Source: Streptomyces microflavus (GTDB lineage: Bacteria; Actinomycetota; Actinomycetes; Streptomycetales; Streptomycetaceae). Taken from it: a DNA stretch of 64,000 bases. A program made the position numbers and the translations under genes. Below the pieces are notes generated by a model. The model saw nothing but the letters and a program-made list of their open reading frames with translations, made no database searches and was not told where the DNA came from. This document shows positions 15,857-24,083 of this stretch, one piece after another. Where the stretch lies: NCBI RefSeq assembly GCF_014650075.1, contig NZ_BMUG01000011.1:124001-188000 (forward strand). Direction: 5' to 3'. How positions within the stretch are numbered: position 1 is the stretch's first letter; every line of letters begins with the position of its first letter.

Positions 15857-16560
15857 CCGCCGTGCTGGAGATCGACGAAGTCCGCGCCGGCTACGACCGC
15901 ACCACCGTCCTGCACGACGTGACCGTGGCCGTGCCGGACGACGGCGTCGCCGCCGTCCTCGGCCACAACGGCGCCGGGAAAAGCACCCTCCTGCGCACCG
16001 CCATGGGCCTCATCAAGCCGTCCGGCGGGACTGTCCGCCTCGACGGCGAGGACATCACCCACCTGGCGCCCCACCGGCGCGTCGCCCGAGGCATGGCGTA
16101 CGTCCCCCAGGGCCAGCAGTCCTTCCCCCACCTGACCACCGCCGAGAACCTCCAGCTCGTCGCCGACGGCTCCCCGCGCGGCGGCGGCCGTGAGGCCATC
16201 GCCGAGGCCCTCGACCTCTTCCCCGTCCTCCGCGAACTCGCCCACCGCCGCGCCGGCCTCCTCTCGGGCGGACAGCGCCAGCAACTCGCCATCGCCCGCG
16301 CCCTCGTCACCCGCCCCCGGCTCCTTCTCCTCGACGAACCGACGGAGGGCATCCAGCCCTCCGTCGTCGCCGAGATCGAGGCCACGATCCTCTCCCTGGC
16401 CGAGCGCGGCGGCCTCAGCGTCCTCCTCGTCGAACAGCACGTCGGCTTCGCCATGCGGGCGGCGGAGCGCTACTACGTCCTGGAGGCGGGCAGGGTCACG
16501 TCGTCGGGTGAGGGGGGTACGGGTGCGGAGAAGACGGTCCGGGAGGCGCTGAGCGTGTGA
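15853..16560 (+). CDS. urtE: Urea/amide ABC transporter ATP-binding protein UrtE
   Basis: LivF-type ATPase of 235 residues. Walker A is GHNGAGKST, the signature LSGGQRQQLAIA, Walker B LLLLDEPTEGIQPSVV, and the switch His lies in LLVEQHVGFA. The segment 'EPTEGIQPS' is characteristic of UrtE. It starts with GTG overlapping the urtD stop. It ends the operon; 40 bases later comes the stop of the convergent MaoC gene. Confidence 0.9.
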   Translation: MTAVLEIDEVRAGYDRTTVLHDVTVAVPDDGVAAVLGHNGAGKSTLLRTAMGLIKPSGGTVRLDGEDITHLAPHRRVARGMAYVPQGQQSFPHLTTAENLQLVADGSPRGGGREAIAEALDLFPVLRELAHRRAGLLSGGQRQQLAIARALVTRPRLLLLDEPTEGIQPSVVAEIEATILSLAERGGLSVLLVEQHVGFAMRAAERYYVLEAGRVTSSGEGGTGAEKTVREALSV

Positions 16561-16600
16561 GCGGCCCGGCCCGTCCCCCGAGAGGCGCGGGCCGTCAGAA

Positions 16601-17062
16601 TCAGAAGTAGTAGCGCGACACCGACTCGGCCACGCACGCGGGCTTCTCGCTGCCCTCGCGCTCGACCGTGACGACCGCGGTGACCTGCACGCCGCCCCCG
16701 GCCTCCTCCACGCTGCTGAGCACCGCGGTGGCCCGCAGCCGTGAACCGACCGGGACGGTGGAGGGGAAGCGGACCTTGTTGGTCCCGTAGTTGATGCCCA
16801 TCTTCATGTTCTCGACCCGCATCACCTGCGGCACCAGGGCGGGCAGCAGCGAGAGCGTCAGATAGCCGTGCGCGATGGTCGTGCCGAACGGCCCGGCCGC
16901 CGCGCGCTCCGGGTCCACATGGATCCACTGGTGGTCGCCGGTCGCCTCGGCGAACAGGTCGATCCGCTTCTGGTCGACCTCCAGCCAGTCGCTGTGTCCC
17001 AGTTGCTCGCCCACCCCGTCGAGCAGCTCCTGTGCGGACGTGAAGATCTTCGGCTCTGCCAT
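16601..17062 (-). CDS. MaoC-like (R)-specific enoyl-CoA hydratase
   Basis: Adds water across an enoyl-CoA double bond. The 153-residue hot-dog-fold protein carries the hydratase motif FAEATGDHQWIHVD, with the Asp/His pair that activates water, and the helix GTTIAHGYLTLSLLP. The ATG at 17062 is chosen because the longer reading crosses the divergent promoter. A 16-base sequence at 17110-17125, identical to the one before the TetR at 9127, lies 47 bases before the start. This links the gene to that regulator. A role in fatty-acid or polyketide-like acyl-CoA metabolism is inferred from the family. Confidence 0.88.
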   Translation of the reverse strand: MAEPKIFTSAQELLDGVGEQLGHSDWLEVDQKRIDLFAEATGDHQWIHVDPERAAAGPFGTTIAHGYLTLSLLPALVPQVMRVENMKMGINYGTNKVRFPSTVPVGSRLRATAVLSSVEEAGGGVQVTAVVTVEREGSEKPACVAESVSRYYF

Positions 17063-17109
17063 GTTCCCGGTCCCTGCCTTCCGGCTCTCCGCACCTTCAG
17101 GTGCGATGT

Positions 17110-17125
17110 CTAAGCGCTTGCTCAG
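17110..17125. promoter_or_regulatory. Putative TetR operator (copy 2 of CTAAGCGCTTGCTCAG)
   Basis: An exact 16-base copy of the site at 9064-9079, placed between the divergent MaoC gene (starts 17062) and soxR (starts 17177). Sixteen identical bases in two promoters are unlikely by chance, so a shared regulator is likely. The site may also influence soxR. Confidence 0.65.
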
Positions 17126-17176
17126 CATCGTTGTGTGCCGCGTTCCTGTCAACGACATGGCAGTAGGGTCTGAGGA

Positions 17177-17668
17177 GTGCCACAGATCCCACAGACACTC
17201 CACGAACTCTCGGTCGGCCAGCTCTCGGCGCGCAGCGGCGCCGCGGTCTCCGCTCTGCACTTCTACGAGTCCAAGGGCCTGATCAGCAGCCGCCGCACCA
17301 GCGGCAACCAGCGCCGCTACTCGCGCGACGCCCTGCGCCGCGTCGCCTTCGTACGCGCGGCCCAGCGCGTCGGCATCCCACTGGCCACGATCCGGGACGC
17401 ACTCGCCTCGCTGCCCGAGGAGCGCACGCCGAACCGGGACGACTGGGCCCGCCTCTCCGAGGCCTGGCGCCAGGAACTGGACGAGCGGATCAAGCAGTTG
17501 CACCGGCTGCGCGACCATCTGACCGACTGCATCGGCTGCGGCTGTCTGTCGCTGGAGAACTGTGTGCTGTCCAACCCCGACGACATCTCCGGCGAACGGA
17601 TCACTGGCTCGCGCCTGATGCCCGAGCGCCGGCGGGACCCGGCGGCGGAGGAGGACGGGACCGGCTGA
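17177..17668 (+). CDS. soxR: Redox-sensitive transcriptional activator SoxR
   Basis: MerR-family activator of 163 residues with a [2Fe-2S] cluster that senses redox-active compounds. In Streptomyces this includes pigmented antibiotics such as actinorhodin. The MerR helix-turn-helix (VGQLSARSGAAVSALHFYES) is at residues 13-32 and the dimer helix around 95-115. The cluster cysteines are at 118, 121, 123 and 129 in the pattern CIGCGC-x5-C, which defines SoxR. It starts at GTG. It is divergent from the MaoC gene. I recall S. coelicolor soxR (SCO1697) in the same setting. Its usual targets are oxidoreductase genes elsewhere. I did not find a convincing SoxR box in this window. Confidence 0.93.
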   Translation: MPQIPQTLHELSVGQLSARSGAAVSALHFYESKGLISSRRTSGNQRRYSRDALRRVAFVRAAQRVGIPLATIRDALASLPEERTPNRDDWARLSEAWRQELDERIKQLHRLRDHLTDCIGCGCLSLENCVLSNPDDISGERITGSRLMPERRRDPAAEEDGTG

Positions 17669-17708
17669 CCTGGGGCGCGTCCCGGCGGCCGCCCCGGACG
17701 GGGCCGAC

Positions 17709-18449
17709 TCACGACACGGCAGGCCCGCCCCCGCACGACGTCTGCCGCAACCGCACCGCCGCGGCGACCAGTTCCGCGTTCGAGCGCGCGGGGCTCCCGT
17801 CCGGCAGCACCGTCACATCCTCCGCGCCGATCCGCGTCCCCAGGCCCAGTCGGAAGGCCAGCGCCGCCACCGGCCACGCTCCGCCCTCCTCGCCGTGCAG
17901 CAGCACCGGGCGGCCGTGCGCGGCGCCCACCTCGGCGAGGAGCAGCCGGGCCGAGCCGGTCGCCGTCGCCGGGTCGGTGTCGGTGACCTCGGCCAGCACC
18001 CGCAGGACGCGGGGCGCCACCGGGGAGCGGCGGAAGAGGCGGTGCCCCTCCGTGTCCGACCAGAGCCCGGCCTCCACGCCCACGCCACGCTCCAGCAGCG
18101 CGGCGGCCAGCTCCTCGGCGCCCGGCTCGTGCCAGTTGACCGATGCGTGGTCGGGCAGCACCGTCCACTCCCGCACGCGCTCCACCCGGCGCCGTGGATC
18201 CGGCTCCGCCCAGGCGCCCGTCGTCACCCCGACCGGGACGCGCACCGCCGCCCGTATCGCCGTCAGCGTCGCGGCCACCACCCGGGGCGAGAGCGTGTCC
18301 TGCCCGCAGGGGGTCCGCGGATGCACATGGATGTCGGTGGCACCGGCGGCGACGGCCTCGGCCGCCGACCGGGCCAGCGCTTCGGGGGACAGGGGCACGG
18401 CCGCCGAAGCATCCGCACCGCGCCGGCCGTTCAGGCAGACCTGGATCAT
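17709..18449 (-). CDS. BKACE-like (DUF849) beta-keto acid cleavage family protein
   Basis: TIM-barrel protein of the 3-keto-5-aminohexanoate cleavage enzyme family, which condenses beta-keto acids with acetyl-CoA using a divalent metal. The start MIQVCLNGRRG and the metal-site motif HVHPR are visible, as are a central NWHEPG segment and a C-terminal GLGTRIGAEDV block (usually GLEDN-like). At about 246 residues it is shorter than the usual 270-310, so some loops are missing and its reaction may differ. The start is uncertain: ATG 18449, GTG 18473 or TTG 18479 are in frame, and none has a strong ribosome site. It is convergent with soxR. Confidence 0.72.
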   Translation of the reverse strand: MIQVCLNGRRGADASAAVPLSPEALARSAAEAVAAGATDIHVHPRTPCGQDTLSPRVVAATLTAIRAAVRVPVGVTTGAWAEPDPRRRVERVREWTVLPDHASVNWHEPGAEELAAALLERGVGVEAGLWSDTEGHRLFRRSPVAPRVLRVLAEVTDTDPATATGSARLLLAEVGAAHGRPVLLHGEEGGAWPVAALAFRLGLGTRIGAEDVTVLPDGSPARSNAELVAAAVRLRQTSCGGGPAVS

Positions 18450-18524
18450 GTGCCCGATGGTGACATCCGCCACTGACAACGGGCCGGGAACGCCCTCGCC
18501 CCCGGCGACGTACCCCGGAAGTCC

Positions 18525-19148
18525 CTACGCCGCTGCCGCCGCGGCGAGCCTCCGGTGCCGTACCAACCGGGCCCTGGCCAGCGTGCGGTCCGTCAGCACC
18601 GGCTGCGGCACCGCGATCCCGCACGCCGTGCACACCGGACCCGACCACGGCTCATGCCCGCGCTCCCGCTCCTGTCGCCACTCGATCCCGGTGTCCGCAC
18701 AGACCGGGCAGGCCGAGCCGGGGCCGGAACCGAGCGCCGCGATCAGCCGGCGCAGCACCTCGGCGAGCGGCTCACTGGGGTGGACCTCCGGATCCGCGCA
18801 GCGGGCCACTCCGTGACCGCCCCACGTCCGGCGGTGCCAGTCGTCGAACGCGCCGGGCCGCCGCAGGCCCTCGTGCTTCTCGCGCCGCCGCCGCTCGGCG
18901 AACCCCGCCTCGTAGGCGAGCCAGATGGCCCGCGCCTCCTCCAGCTCCTCCAGGGCGCCCAGCAGGCGCGCCGGATCGGGTGCCCGGTCCTCGGGATCGA
19001 TCCCGTGCCGGGCGCACAGATGGTCCCAGGTCGCCCGGTGACCATAGGGGGCGAACCTCTCCAGGCACTTGCGCAGCGAGTACCGCCGCAGGGCCAGATC
19101 GCCCAGCGGATCGCGGACCTGTCTCGCAAGACTCCGGAAACCGGCCAT
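18525..19148 (-). CDS. Hypothetical protein with C-terminal CxxC zinc-ribbon-like motif
   Basis: I do not recognise the family. The 207-residue protein starts MAGFRSLARQVRDP and is rich in Arg, Glu and Leu, with a helical middle part (LLGALEELEEARAIWLAYEAG). Near the C-terminus two CxxC pairs, CPVCADTGIEW and CTACGIAVPQP, lie about 30 residues apart. This fits a small zinc ribbon. The ATG at 19148 was preferred over the reading from 19271, whose extra residues look random. It is the upstream neighbour of the BKACE-like gene on the same strand, 75 bases away. No function is proposed. Confidence 0.65.
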   Translation of the reverse strand: MAGFRSLARQVRDPLGDLALRRYSLRKCLERFAPYGHRATWDHLCARHGIDPEDRAPDPARLLGALEELEEARAIWLAYEAGFAERRRREKHEGLRRPGAFDDWHRRTWGGHGVARCADPEVHPSEPLAEVLRRLIAALGSGPGSACPVCADTGIEWRQERERGHEPWSGPVCTACGIAVPQPVLTDRTLARARLVRHRRLAAAAAA

Positions 19149-19426
19149 GTCTGCCACCTCCGTCGTTCGTCCTTCGGCGTCAGGGAGTGGACGTACGCCT
19201 GCCCGTTTCGGCTCCATCGAAAGATGGAAACCGTCCATTGGCTGAGACTCCCCATGTGGGACGGGCGCCACGGGCAGAAGCGGAACGGCGCGCGGACGGG
19301 TGGTGAGAGGGCGCGCGGCCGTGCGGGGGGTCTTCGGCGCCCCGGCACCCCGGAGCCGCTCGCACCCGCCCGCTGACCAGGGAAAATCAGTGGCAGGGCC
19401 CCGCGCGGGTGCGGTTGGGTGCCCGT

Positions 19427-19909
19427 ATGACAGCAGTCTCTCCCCGCCTGGAAAAGGTCACGCCCGACACCGTGCTCGACGCCTGTCGGCTGGAAGTCGC
19501 TCCCGAGCAGCGGAAGTTCGTCTCGCCGGTCGCACAGTCGTTGGCCGAGGCCTATGTGCACCCCGACACCGCCTGGCCCCGGCTGATCTGTGACGGCGAC
19601 CGCATCGTGGGCTTCGTGATGGCCTTCTTCGACGTCCGGTTCGACTACGACGCCGATGTGCCGGACGCCCCGCTGCGCTCCGGCCTCTGGCGGCTGGCCA
19701 TAGCCGCCGGTGAGCAGGGCCGGGGGTACGGGCGGTTCGCGGTGGGCGCGGTGAACGAGGAGATCCGCCGCCGGGGCGGGACGGTCTCGACCGTGACCTG
19801 GCACGGAGGCGAGGGCGGTCCGGAGGAGTTCTACCTCCGGCTCGGCTACCGCAAGCGGGGCCTGACCGACGACGACGAGTACCTCGGCGACCTGGACCTC
19901 ACGGGCTGA
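19427..19909 (+). CDS. GNAT family N-acetyltransferase
   Basis: Acetyl-CoA-dependent acyltransferase of 160 residues. The acetyl-CoA binding motif A reads LWRLAIAAGEQGRGYGRFAVGAV, containing the Q-x-x-G-x-G/A pattern (QGRGYG). Motif B is represented by GGPEEFYLRLGYRKRG. The overall shape resembles the spermidine/aminoglycoside-type group of GNAT enzymes (DRIVGFVMAFFDVRF before motif A). The ATG at 19427 gives the conserved N-terminus; the in-frame start at 19409 adds six residues. There is no partner gene. The substrate is unknown. Confidence 0.85.
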   Translation: MTAVSPRLEKVTPDTVLDACRLEVAPEQRKFVSPVAQSLAEAYVHPDTAWPRLICDGDRIVGFVMAFFDVRFDYDADVPDAPLRSGLWRLAIAAGEQGRGYGRFAVGAVNEEIRRRGGTVSTVTWHGGEGGPEEFYLRLGYRKRGLTDDDEYLGDLDLTG

Positions 19910-20047
19910 GACGGGCGGAGGGCCGGCGCCCGGAACGACGGGCGGCGGCCCTCCGGCGAGGGCGCCCGCCGTTCTGTGCGCGCCCCCCTCTGGCGTTCCG
20001 GGTGCGCCCGGCCCCTCGTCCCGCGTGCGCCCCCCGCCCCGCCCGCA

Positions 20048-21319
20048 CTACCCCCCGTACCGCAGATACCTCCGCCGCTTCGCCCGGAACGCCGTCAGGT
20101 CCGACCGCCACGCGTCCACCACCGCGTCCGTGTCCGCCCCCGCGTCGATCATGGTGCGGACCCGGGTGTTCCCGGTGAGCTTGTCGATCCAGTTGTCCGG
20201 GCGCCAGGCGAATCCGCTCCACGTCCGCTTCGCCGTCACCAGCAGGGCGATGCCGGTGCGGACCGGGTCGAACACCTCCCGGTCCTGGACGTGCACCTGC
20301 ACCCCGCCCACCGTCTTCCCCTGGAACTTGGAGAACGTCGGCGCGAAGTACGCCTCCCGGAAGGCGACCCCCGGCAGCCCCAGCGCGTTCACGGCGGCCG
20401 CCCAGCGGTGGTCGATGCCCTCCGCGCCCAGCAGCTCGAAGGGGCGGGTGGTGCCCCGGCCCTCGGAGAGGTTCGTGCCTTCGAAGAGGCAGGTCCCGGA
20501 GTAGACCAGGGCCGTCTCCGGCGTCGGCATGTTCGGGCTCGGCGGCACCCACGGCAGCCCGGTGTCGTCGAAGAAGTCCGAGCGCCGCCACCCCGACATG
20601 GTCACCACGTCCAGCCGCACCGGGTTCTCGTGCAGGAACTCCGCCTTGAAGAACAGCGCCAGCTCCGCCACCGTCATCCCGTGCGCCTGGGCGATCTCCC
20701 GGCGGCCGACGAACGTGGCGAACGCCGGGTCCAGCACCGGCCCCAGCGCCGCCCGCCCGGTCACCGGGTTCGGCCGGTCCAGCACCACCAGGCGCTTGCC
20801 CGCGAGCGCGGCGGCCTCCATGCAGTCGTACAGCGTCCAGATGTACGTGTAGAAGCGCGCGCCCGCGTCCTGGATGTCGAAGAGGACCGTGTCCACGCCG
20901 GACGCGGTGAAGATGTCCGCGAGCGGCTGCCCGCTCTTGAGGTACGTGTCGTAGACCGGCAGCCCGGTCGCCGGGTCGTCGTAGCGCCCCTCCGAGCCGC
21001 CCGCCTGCGCGGTGCCCCGGAAGCCGTGCTCGGGGCCGAAGACGGCGGTCAGGTTCACCCGGGAGTCGGGGTGCATCACGTCGACGATGTGCCGGACATC
21101 GGCGGTGATGCCGGTCGGGTTGGTGACGACGCCGACCTTCTGGCCCCGCAGCAGCCGGTAGCCGTCGGCCGCCAGCCGGTCGAATCCGGTACGGACCCGG
21201 GCGCGCCCCGGTCCGTGGCCGCGTCCGGAAGCGGCGGCTCCACCGGTGCCGGCGGCCGTCGCCGCGAGCGCTCCCACGGCGCCTCCCGCGGCCAGCACAC
21301 CACGTCGGGAAAGGCTCAT
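20048..21319 (-). CDS. Exported exo-beta-N-acetylmuramidase NamZ-like protein (DUF1343)
   Basis: DUF1343 protein of 423 residues. The founding enzyme, NamZ of Bacillus subtilis, removes terminal N-acetylmuramic acid from cell-wall fragments. It has a twin-arginine signal (SLSRRGVLAAGGAVGAL) and a long Ala-rich stretch, so it is exported, probably folded. Family blocks include VGVVTNPTGITADVRHIVD, VFGPEHGFRG, FDIQDAGARFYTYIWT, LDRPNP and LFEGTNLSEGRGTTRPFE. The Glu in GPEHG and the EGTNLSEGRGT block are the likely active-site elements. It is divergent from the SDR operon at 21540 with a 220-base gap. A role in cell-wall recycling is inferred from the family. Confidence 0.88.
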   Translation of the reverse strand: MSLSRRGVLAAGGAVGALAATAAGTGGAAASGRGHGPGRARVRTGFDRLAADGYRLLRGQKVGVVTNPTGITADVRHIVDVMHPDSRVNLTAVFGPEHGFRGTAQAGGSEGRYDDPATGLPVYDTYLKSGQPLADIFTASGVDTVLFDIQDAGARFYTYIWTLYDCMEAAALAGKRLVVLDRPNPVTGRAALGPVLDPAFATFVGRREIAQAHGMTVAELALFFKAEFLHENPVRLDVVTMSGWRRSDFFDDTGLPWVPPSPNMPTPETALVYSGTCLFEGTNLSEGRGTTRPFELLGAEGIDHRWAAAVNALGLPGVAFREAYFAPTFSKFQGKTVGGVQVHVQDREVFDPVRTGIALLVTAKRTWSGFAWRPDNWIDKLTGNTRVRTMIDAGADTDAVVDAWRSDLTAFRAKRRRYLRYGG

Positions 21320-21473
21320 TCCGCTACCTCCATGATCGCGCCGACTGTCATGGCCACGCACGCTAGCGCGGCTGGGGGCCGCACGGAACGACCCCGGCCG
21401 CGCCGATTCCCCCGGCCGGGCAGCCGCCCCCGCCGACCTGCCCCGGGGCCCTTCCCGACCCTTCCCCGATCAC

Positions 21474-21489
21474 ATACCGACCGGTTAGT
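21474..21489. promoter_or_regulatory. Putative operator of the SDR / CoA ligase / TetR operon
   Basis: ATACCGACCGGTTAGT lies 50 bases before the SDR start at 21540. It matches, in the same orientation relative to the downstream gene, the site at 28619-28634 read on the minus strand (ATACCGACTGGTCGGC) at 13 of 16 positions. The core is CCGAC-N2-GTYRG. The TetR encoded at 24084 in the same operon is the likely binder. Confidence 0.6.
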
Positions 21490-21539
21490 CTGCCGATGCG
21501 GAGGGGCCGCGGAACAGGCGTACGGAAGGCGGGACGACG

Positions 21540-22322
21540 ATGGGCACGGGAGATACGGCGGATACGGTGCGGGGCGCCGGTGTGGTGGTCACAGGGGCCG
21601 GAGGCGGCATCGGCGCCGCTCTGGCCCGCAGGTTCGCCGCGGAGGGCGCGCGGGTCGTCGTCAACGACCTCGACCTCGCGCGCATCGAGCCGCTCGCCAA
21701 GGAGATCGGCGGGACCGCCGTCGCCGGCGACGCCTCGGACACCGTGGCCGCCGCCCGGGACGCGCTGGGCGGCACGGTCGACGTCTACTGCGCCAACGCC
21801 GGACTCGCCTCACCCGGTGACGCGTTCGCCGACGAGGAGGTCTGGGCCGCCGCCTGGGACGTCAATGTGATGGCCCACGTCCGCGCGGCCAGGGCCCTGC
21901 TGCCGCAGTGGCTGGAGCGCGGCAGCGGGCGCTTCGTCACCACCGCGTCCGCCGCCGGGCTGCTGACGATGATCGGCGCGGCCCCCTACAGCGTCACCAA
22001 GCACGGGGCGGTCGCCTTCGCCGAGTGGCTCTCGCTCACCTACCGCCACCGCGGCGTCAAGGTTCACGCGATCTGCCCGCAGGGCGTGCGTACGGATATG
22101 CTCACCGCCGCGGGTTCGGCCGGCGAGCTGGTCCTCGCCCCCGGAGCCATCGAGCCGGACGCCGTCGCCGACGCGCTGTTCGACGCGATGGCGGCCGACC
22201 GCTTCCTGGTCCTGCCGCACCCCGAGGTCGCCGGTTACTACCGGGCCCGCGCCGAGGACCCCGACCGATGGATGGGCAACATGAACCGCCTCCAGCAGAA
22301 GTGGGAGGCGAGCGGCGCATGA
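21540..22322 (+). CDS. SDR family NAD(P)-dependent oxidoreductase
   Basis: Classical short-chain dehydrogenase of 260 residues. The cofactor motif TGAGGGIG is near residues 18-25, followed by NDLDL, the NAG motif as CANAG, the catalytic Ser in TTASAAG, and YSVTKHG with the Tyr/Lys pair. It interconverts a hydroxyl and a keto group. The first gene of a three-gene operon, it overlaps the CoA ligase start in ATGA. In the lva pathway of Pseudomonas putida an SDR (LvaD) reduces the 4-keto acyl-CoA to the 4-hydroxy form. The presence here of a ligase, an APH kinase and an ACAD10/11-type enzyme under a common operator suggests a similar step. This is inference. Confidence 0.9.
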   Translation: MGTGDTADTVRGAGVVVTGAGGGIGAALARRFAAEGARVVVNDLDLARIEPLAKEIGGTAVAGDASDTVAAARDALGGTVDVYCANAGLASPGDAFADEEVWAAAWDVNVMAHVRAARALLPQWLERGSGRFVTTASAAGLLTMIGAAPYSVTKHGAVAFAEWLSLTYRHRGVKVHAICPQGVRTDMLTAAGSAGELVLAPGAIEPDAVADALFDAMAADRFLVLPHPEVAGYYRARAEDPDRWMGNMNRLQQKWEASGA

Positions 22323-24034
22323 GCGACCCGGCCGGCCCCGCCCCGGCTCACGACGACACGCCCCCCGGCGGCTCCGTCTACGCGGCCAAGCCGTGGCTCG
22401 CCCTCCTCAGCGACGCCCAGCGCGCCGAACTGCACCCCGCGGAGACCGTGCTGCACGCCTTCCGGGACGCCGTAGGGCGGGCCCCCGACGGCCACCCGGC
22501 CCTCGCCTACTTCGACGGGCGCCTCACTTACCGCGAGACCGACGAGCTCTCCGACTCGGTGGCCGGACACCTCGCCTCCCGGGGCCTGCGGCGCGGCGAC
22601 CGGGTCGCGATCATGCTCCAGAACAGCCCGCACTTCGTCCTCGCGCTCCTCGGCGCGTGGAAGGCGGGGGCCACCGTCGTACCGCTCAACCCGATGTACA
22701 AGTCCGGCGAGGTCGGCCACGTACTGAAGGACGCCGGGGTCACCGCGCTGATCTGCGGGGAGAGGGCCTGGGCGGCGTATCTGCGGGAGACCGCGGAGGG
22801 CGCCCCGGACCTCACGATCGCGCTGACCGCCTGCGAGCTGGACCTCCAGAGCGTGGACGACGCCCGCGTGCTCGGCTTCGAGCGGCTCCCCGCCCCCGGC
22901 CCCGACGACCTCGCCGACGACCTGCTGACCGTCGCCCGCGCCGGTCACCGGGCCCCGGACGGCCGGGAGCTCACCGCCGCCGACACGGCGCTGATCAGCT
23001 ACACCTCCGGGACCAGCGGCACCCCCAAGGGCGCCATGAACTCCCACGCCAACATCATGGTCAACGCCGAACGGCAGCGCGCCGGGCATCCCCTCGCCGA
23101 GGGCTCCGTCTACTTCGCGCTCGCCCCGCTCTTCCACATCACCGGCATGGTCTGCCAGCTCGCCGCCTGTATCGCCAACGCGGGCACCCTGGTCCTGGCC
23201 TACCGCTTCGAGGCGGGCGTCGTCCTCGAAGCCTTCGCCGCCCACCGCCCCGCGTACACGGTCGGGCCGTCCACCGCCTTCATGGCCCTGGCCGCCCACC
23301 CGGACGTCACCCCGGACCACTTCGCCTCCTTCCAGGTGATCTCCTCCGGCGGCGCCCCGCTGCCGCCCGCGCTGGTGGAGAGGTTCCGCGCCGGCTTCGG
23401 CCCGTACATCCGCAACGGCTACGGCCTCACCGAGTGCACCGCCCCCTGCGCCTCGGTCCCGCCCGAGCGCGAGGCCCCGGTGGACCCGGTCTCCGGCACC
23501 CTCTCCGTCGGCGTACCCGGCCCCGACACCGTCGTACGGATCCTCGACGAGACGGGGCAGGAGGTGCCCTTCGGGGAGCAGGGCGAGATCGCGGTGCGCG
23601 GCCCGCAGGTCGTCTCCGGCTACTGGAACCTCCCCGAGGCCACCGAGGCCGCCTTCCCGGACGGCGAGCTGCGCACCGGTGACATCGGCTTCATGGACGC
23701 GGCGGGCTGGCTCTACGTCGTCGACCGCAAGAAGGACATGATCAACGCCTCCGGCTTCAAGGTGTGGCCCCGCGAGGTGGAGGACGTCCTGTACACCCAC
23801 CCGGCGGTGCGCGAGGCCGCCGTCGTGGGCGTGCCCGACGCCTACCGGGGGGAGACCGTACGGGCGTATGTCAGTCTGCGTCCGGGCGTTCGGGTCGAAC
23901 CGGGCGAGCTCGGGACGTACTGCAAGGAAAGGCTCGCCGCCTACAAGTATCCGCGCGAGGTGGAGATCCTGACCGAGCTGCCGAAGACGGCGAGTGGGAA
24001 GATCCTGAGGCGGGAACTGCGTTCCCCCCGTTAG
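22319..24034 (+). CDS. AMP-dependent acyl-CoA synthetase (CoA ligase)
   Basis: Activates a carboxylic acid to its CoA thioester through an acyl-AMP intermediate. The 571-residue protein has the P-loop-like ISYTSGTSGTPKG motif near residue 226 and a gate segment LFHITGM. The NGYGLTEC adenylate motif comes next, then YVVDRKKDMINASGFKVWPREVE. The C-terminal catalytic Lys lies in PKTASGKILRREL. An N-terminal extension of about 30 residues precedes the fold. It sits between the SDR and TetR genes, so it probably activates the substrate that the SDR and the distant APH/ACAD pair process. The chain length preference cannot be read from the sequence. Confidence 0.9.
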   Translation: MSDPAGPAPAHDDTPPGGSVYAAKPWLALLSDAQRAELHPAETVLHAFRDAVGRAPDGHPALAYFDGRLTYRETDELSDSVAGHLASRGLRRGDRVAIMLQNSPHFVLALLGAWKAGATVVPLNPMYKSGEVGHVLKDAGVTALICGERAWAAYLRETAEGAPDLTIALTACELDLQSVDDARVLGFERLPAPGPDDLADDLLTVARAGHRAPDGRELTAADTALISYTSGTSGTPKGAMNSHANIMVNAERQRAGHPLAEGSVYFALAPLFHITGMVCQLAACIANAGTLVLAYRFEAGVVLEAFAAHRPAYTVGPSTAFMALAAHPDVTPDHFASFQVISSGGAPLPPALVERFRAGFGPYIRNGYGLTECTAPCASVPPEREAPVDPVSGTLSVGVPGPDTVVRILDETGQEVPFGEQGEIAVRGPQVVSGYWNLPEATEAAFPDGELRTGDIGFMDAAGWLYVVDRKKDMINASGFKVWPREVEDVLYTHPAVREAAVVGVPDAYRGETVRAYVSLRPGVRVEPGELGTYCKERLAAYKYPREVEILTELPKTASGKILRRELRSPR

Positions 24035-24083
24035 AACCTCGTCGGAACAGCGAACGCACAGTATGAAAGGCAGGTGGCGGCTC

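Noticed and set aside
11804..16560. Branched-chain amino-acid (Liv) transporter instead of Urt
   Set aside because: UrtC Trp-rich loop, UrtD signature AHGQKQSLEIG and UrtE EPTEGIQPS are specific to the urea/amide group.
17126..17176. SoxR box in the soxR/MaoC promoter
   Set aside because: No palindrome of the SoxR type is visible; soxR in Streptomyces need not be autoregulated.
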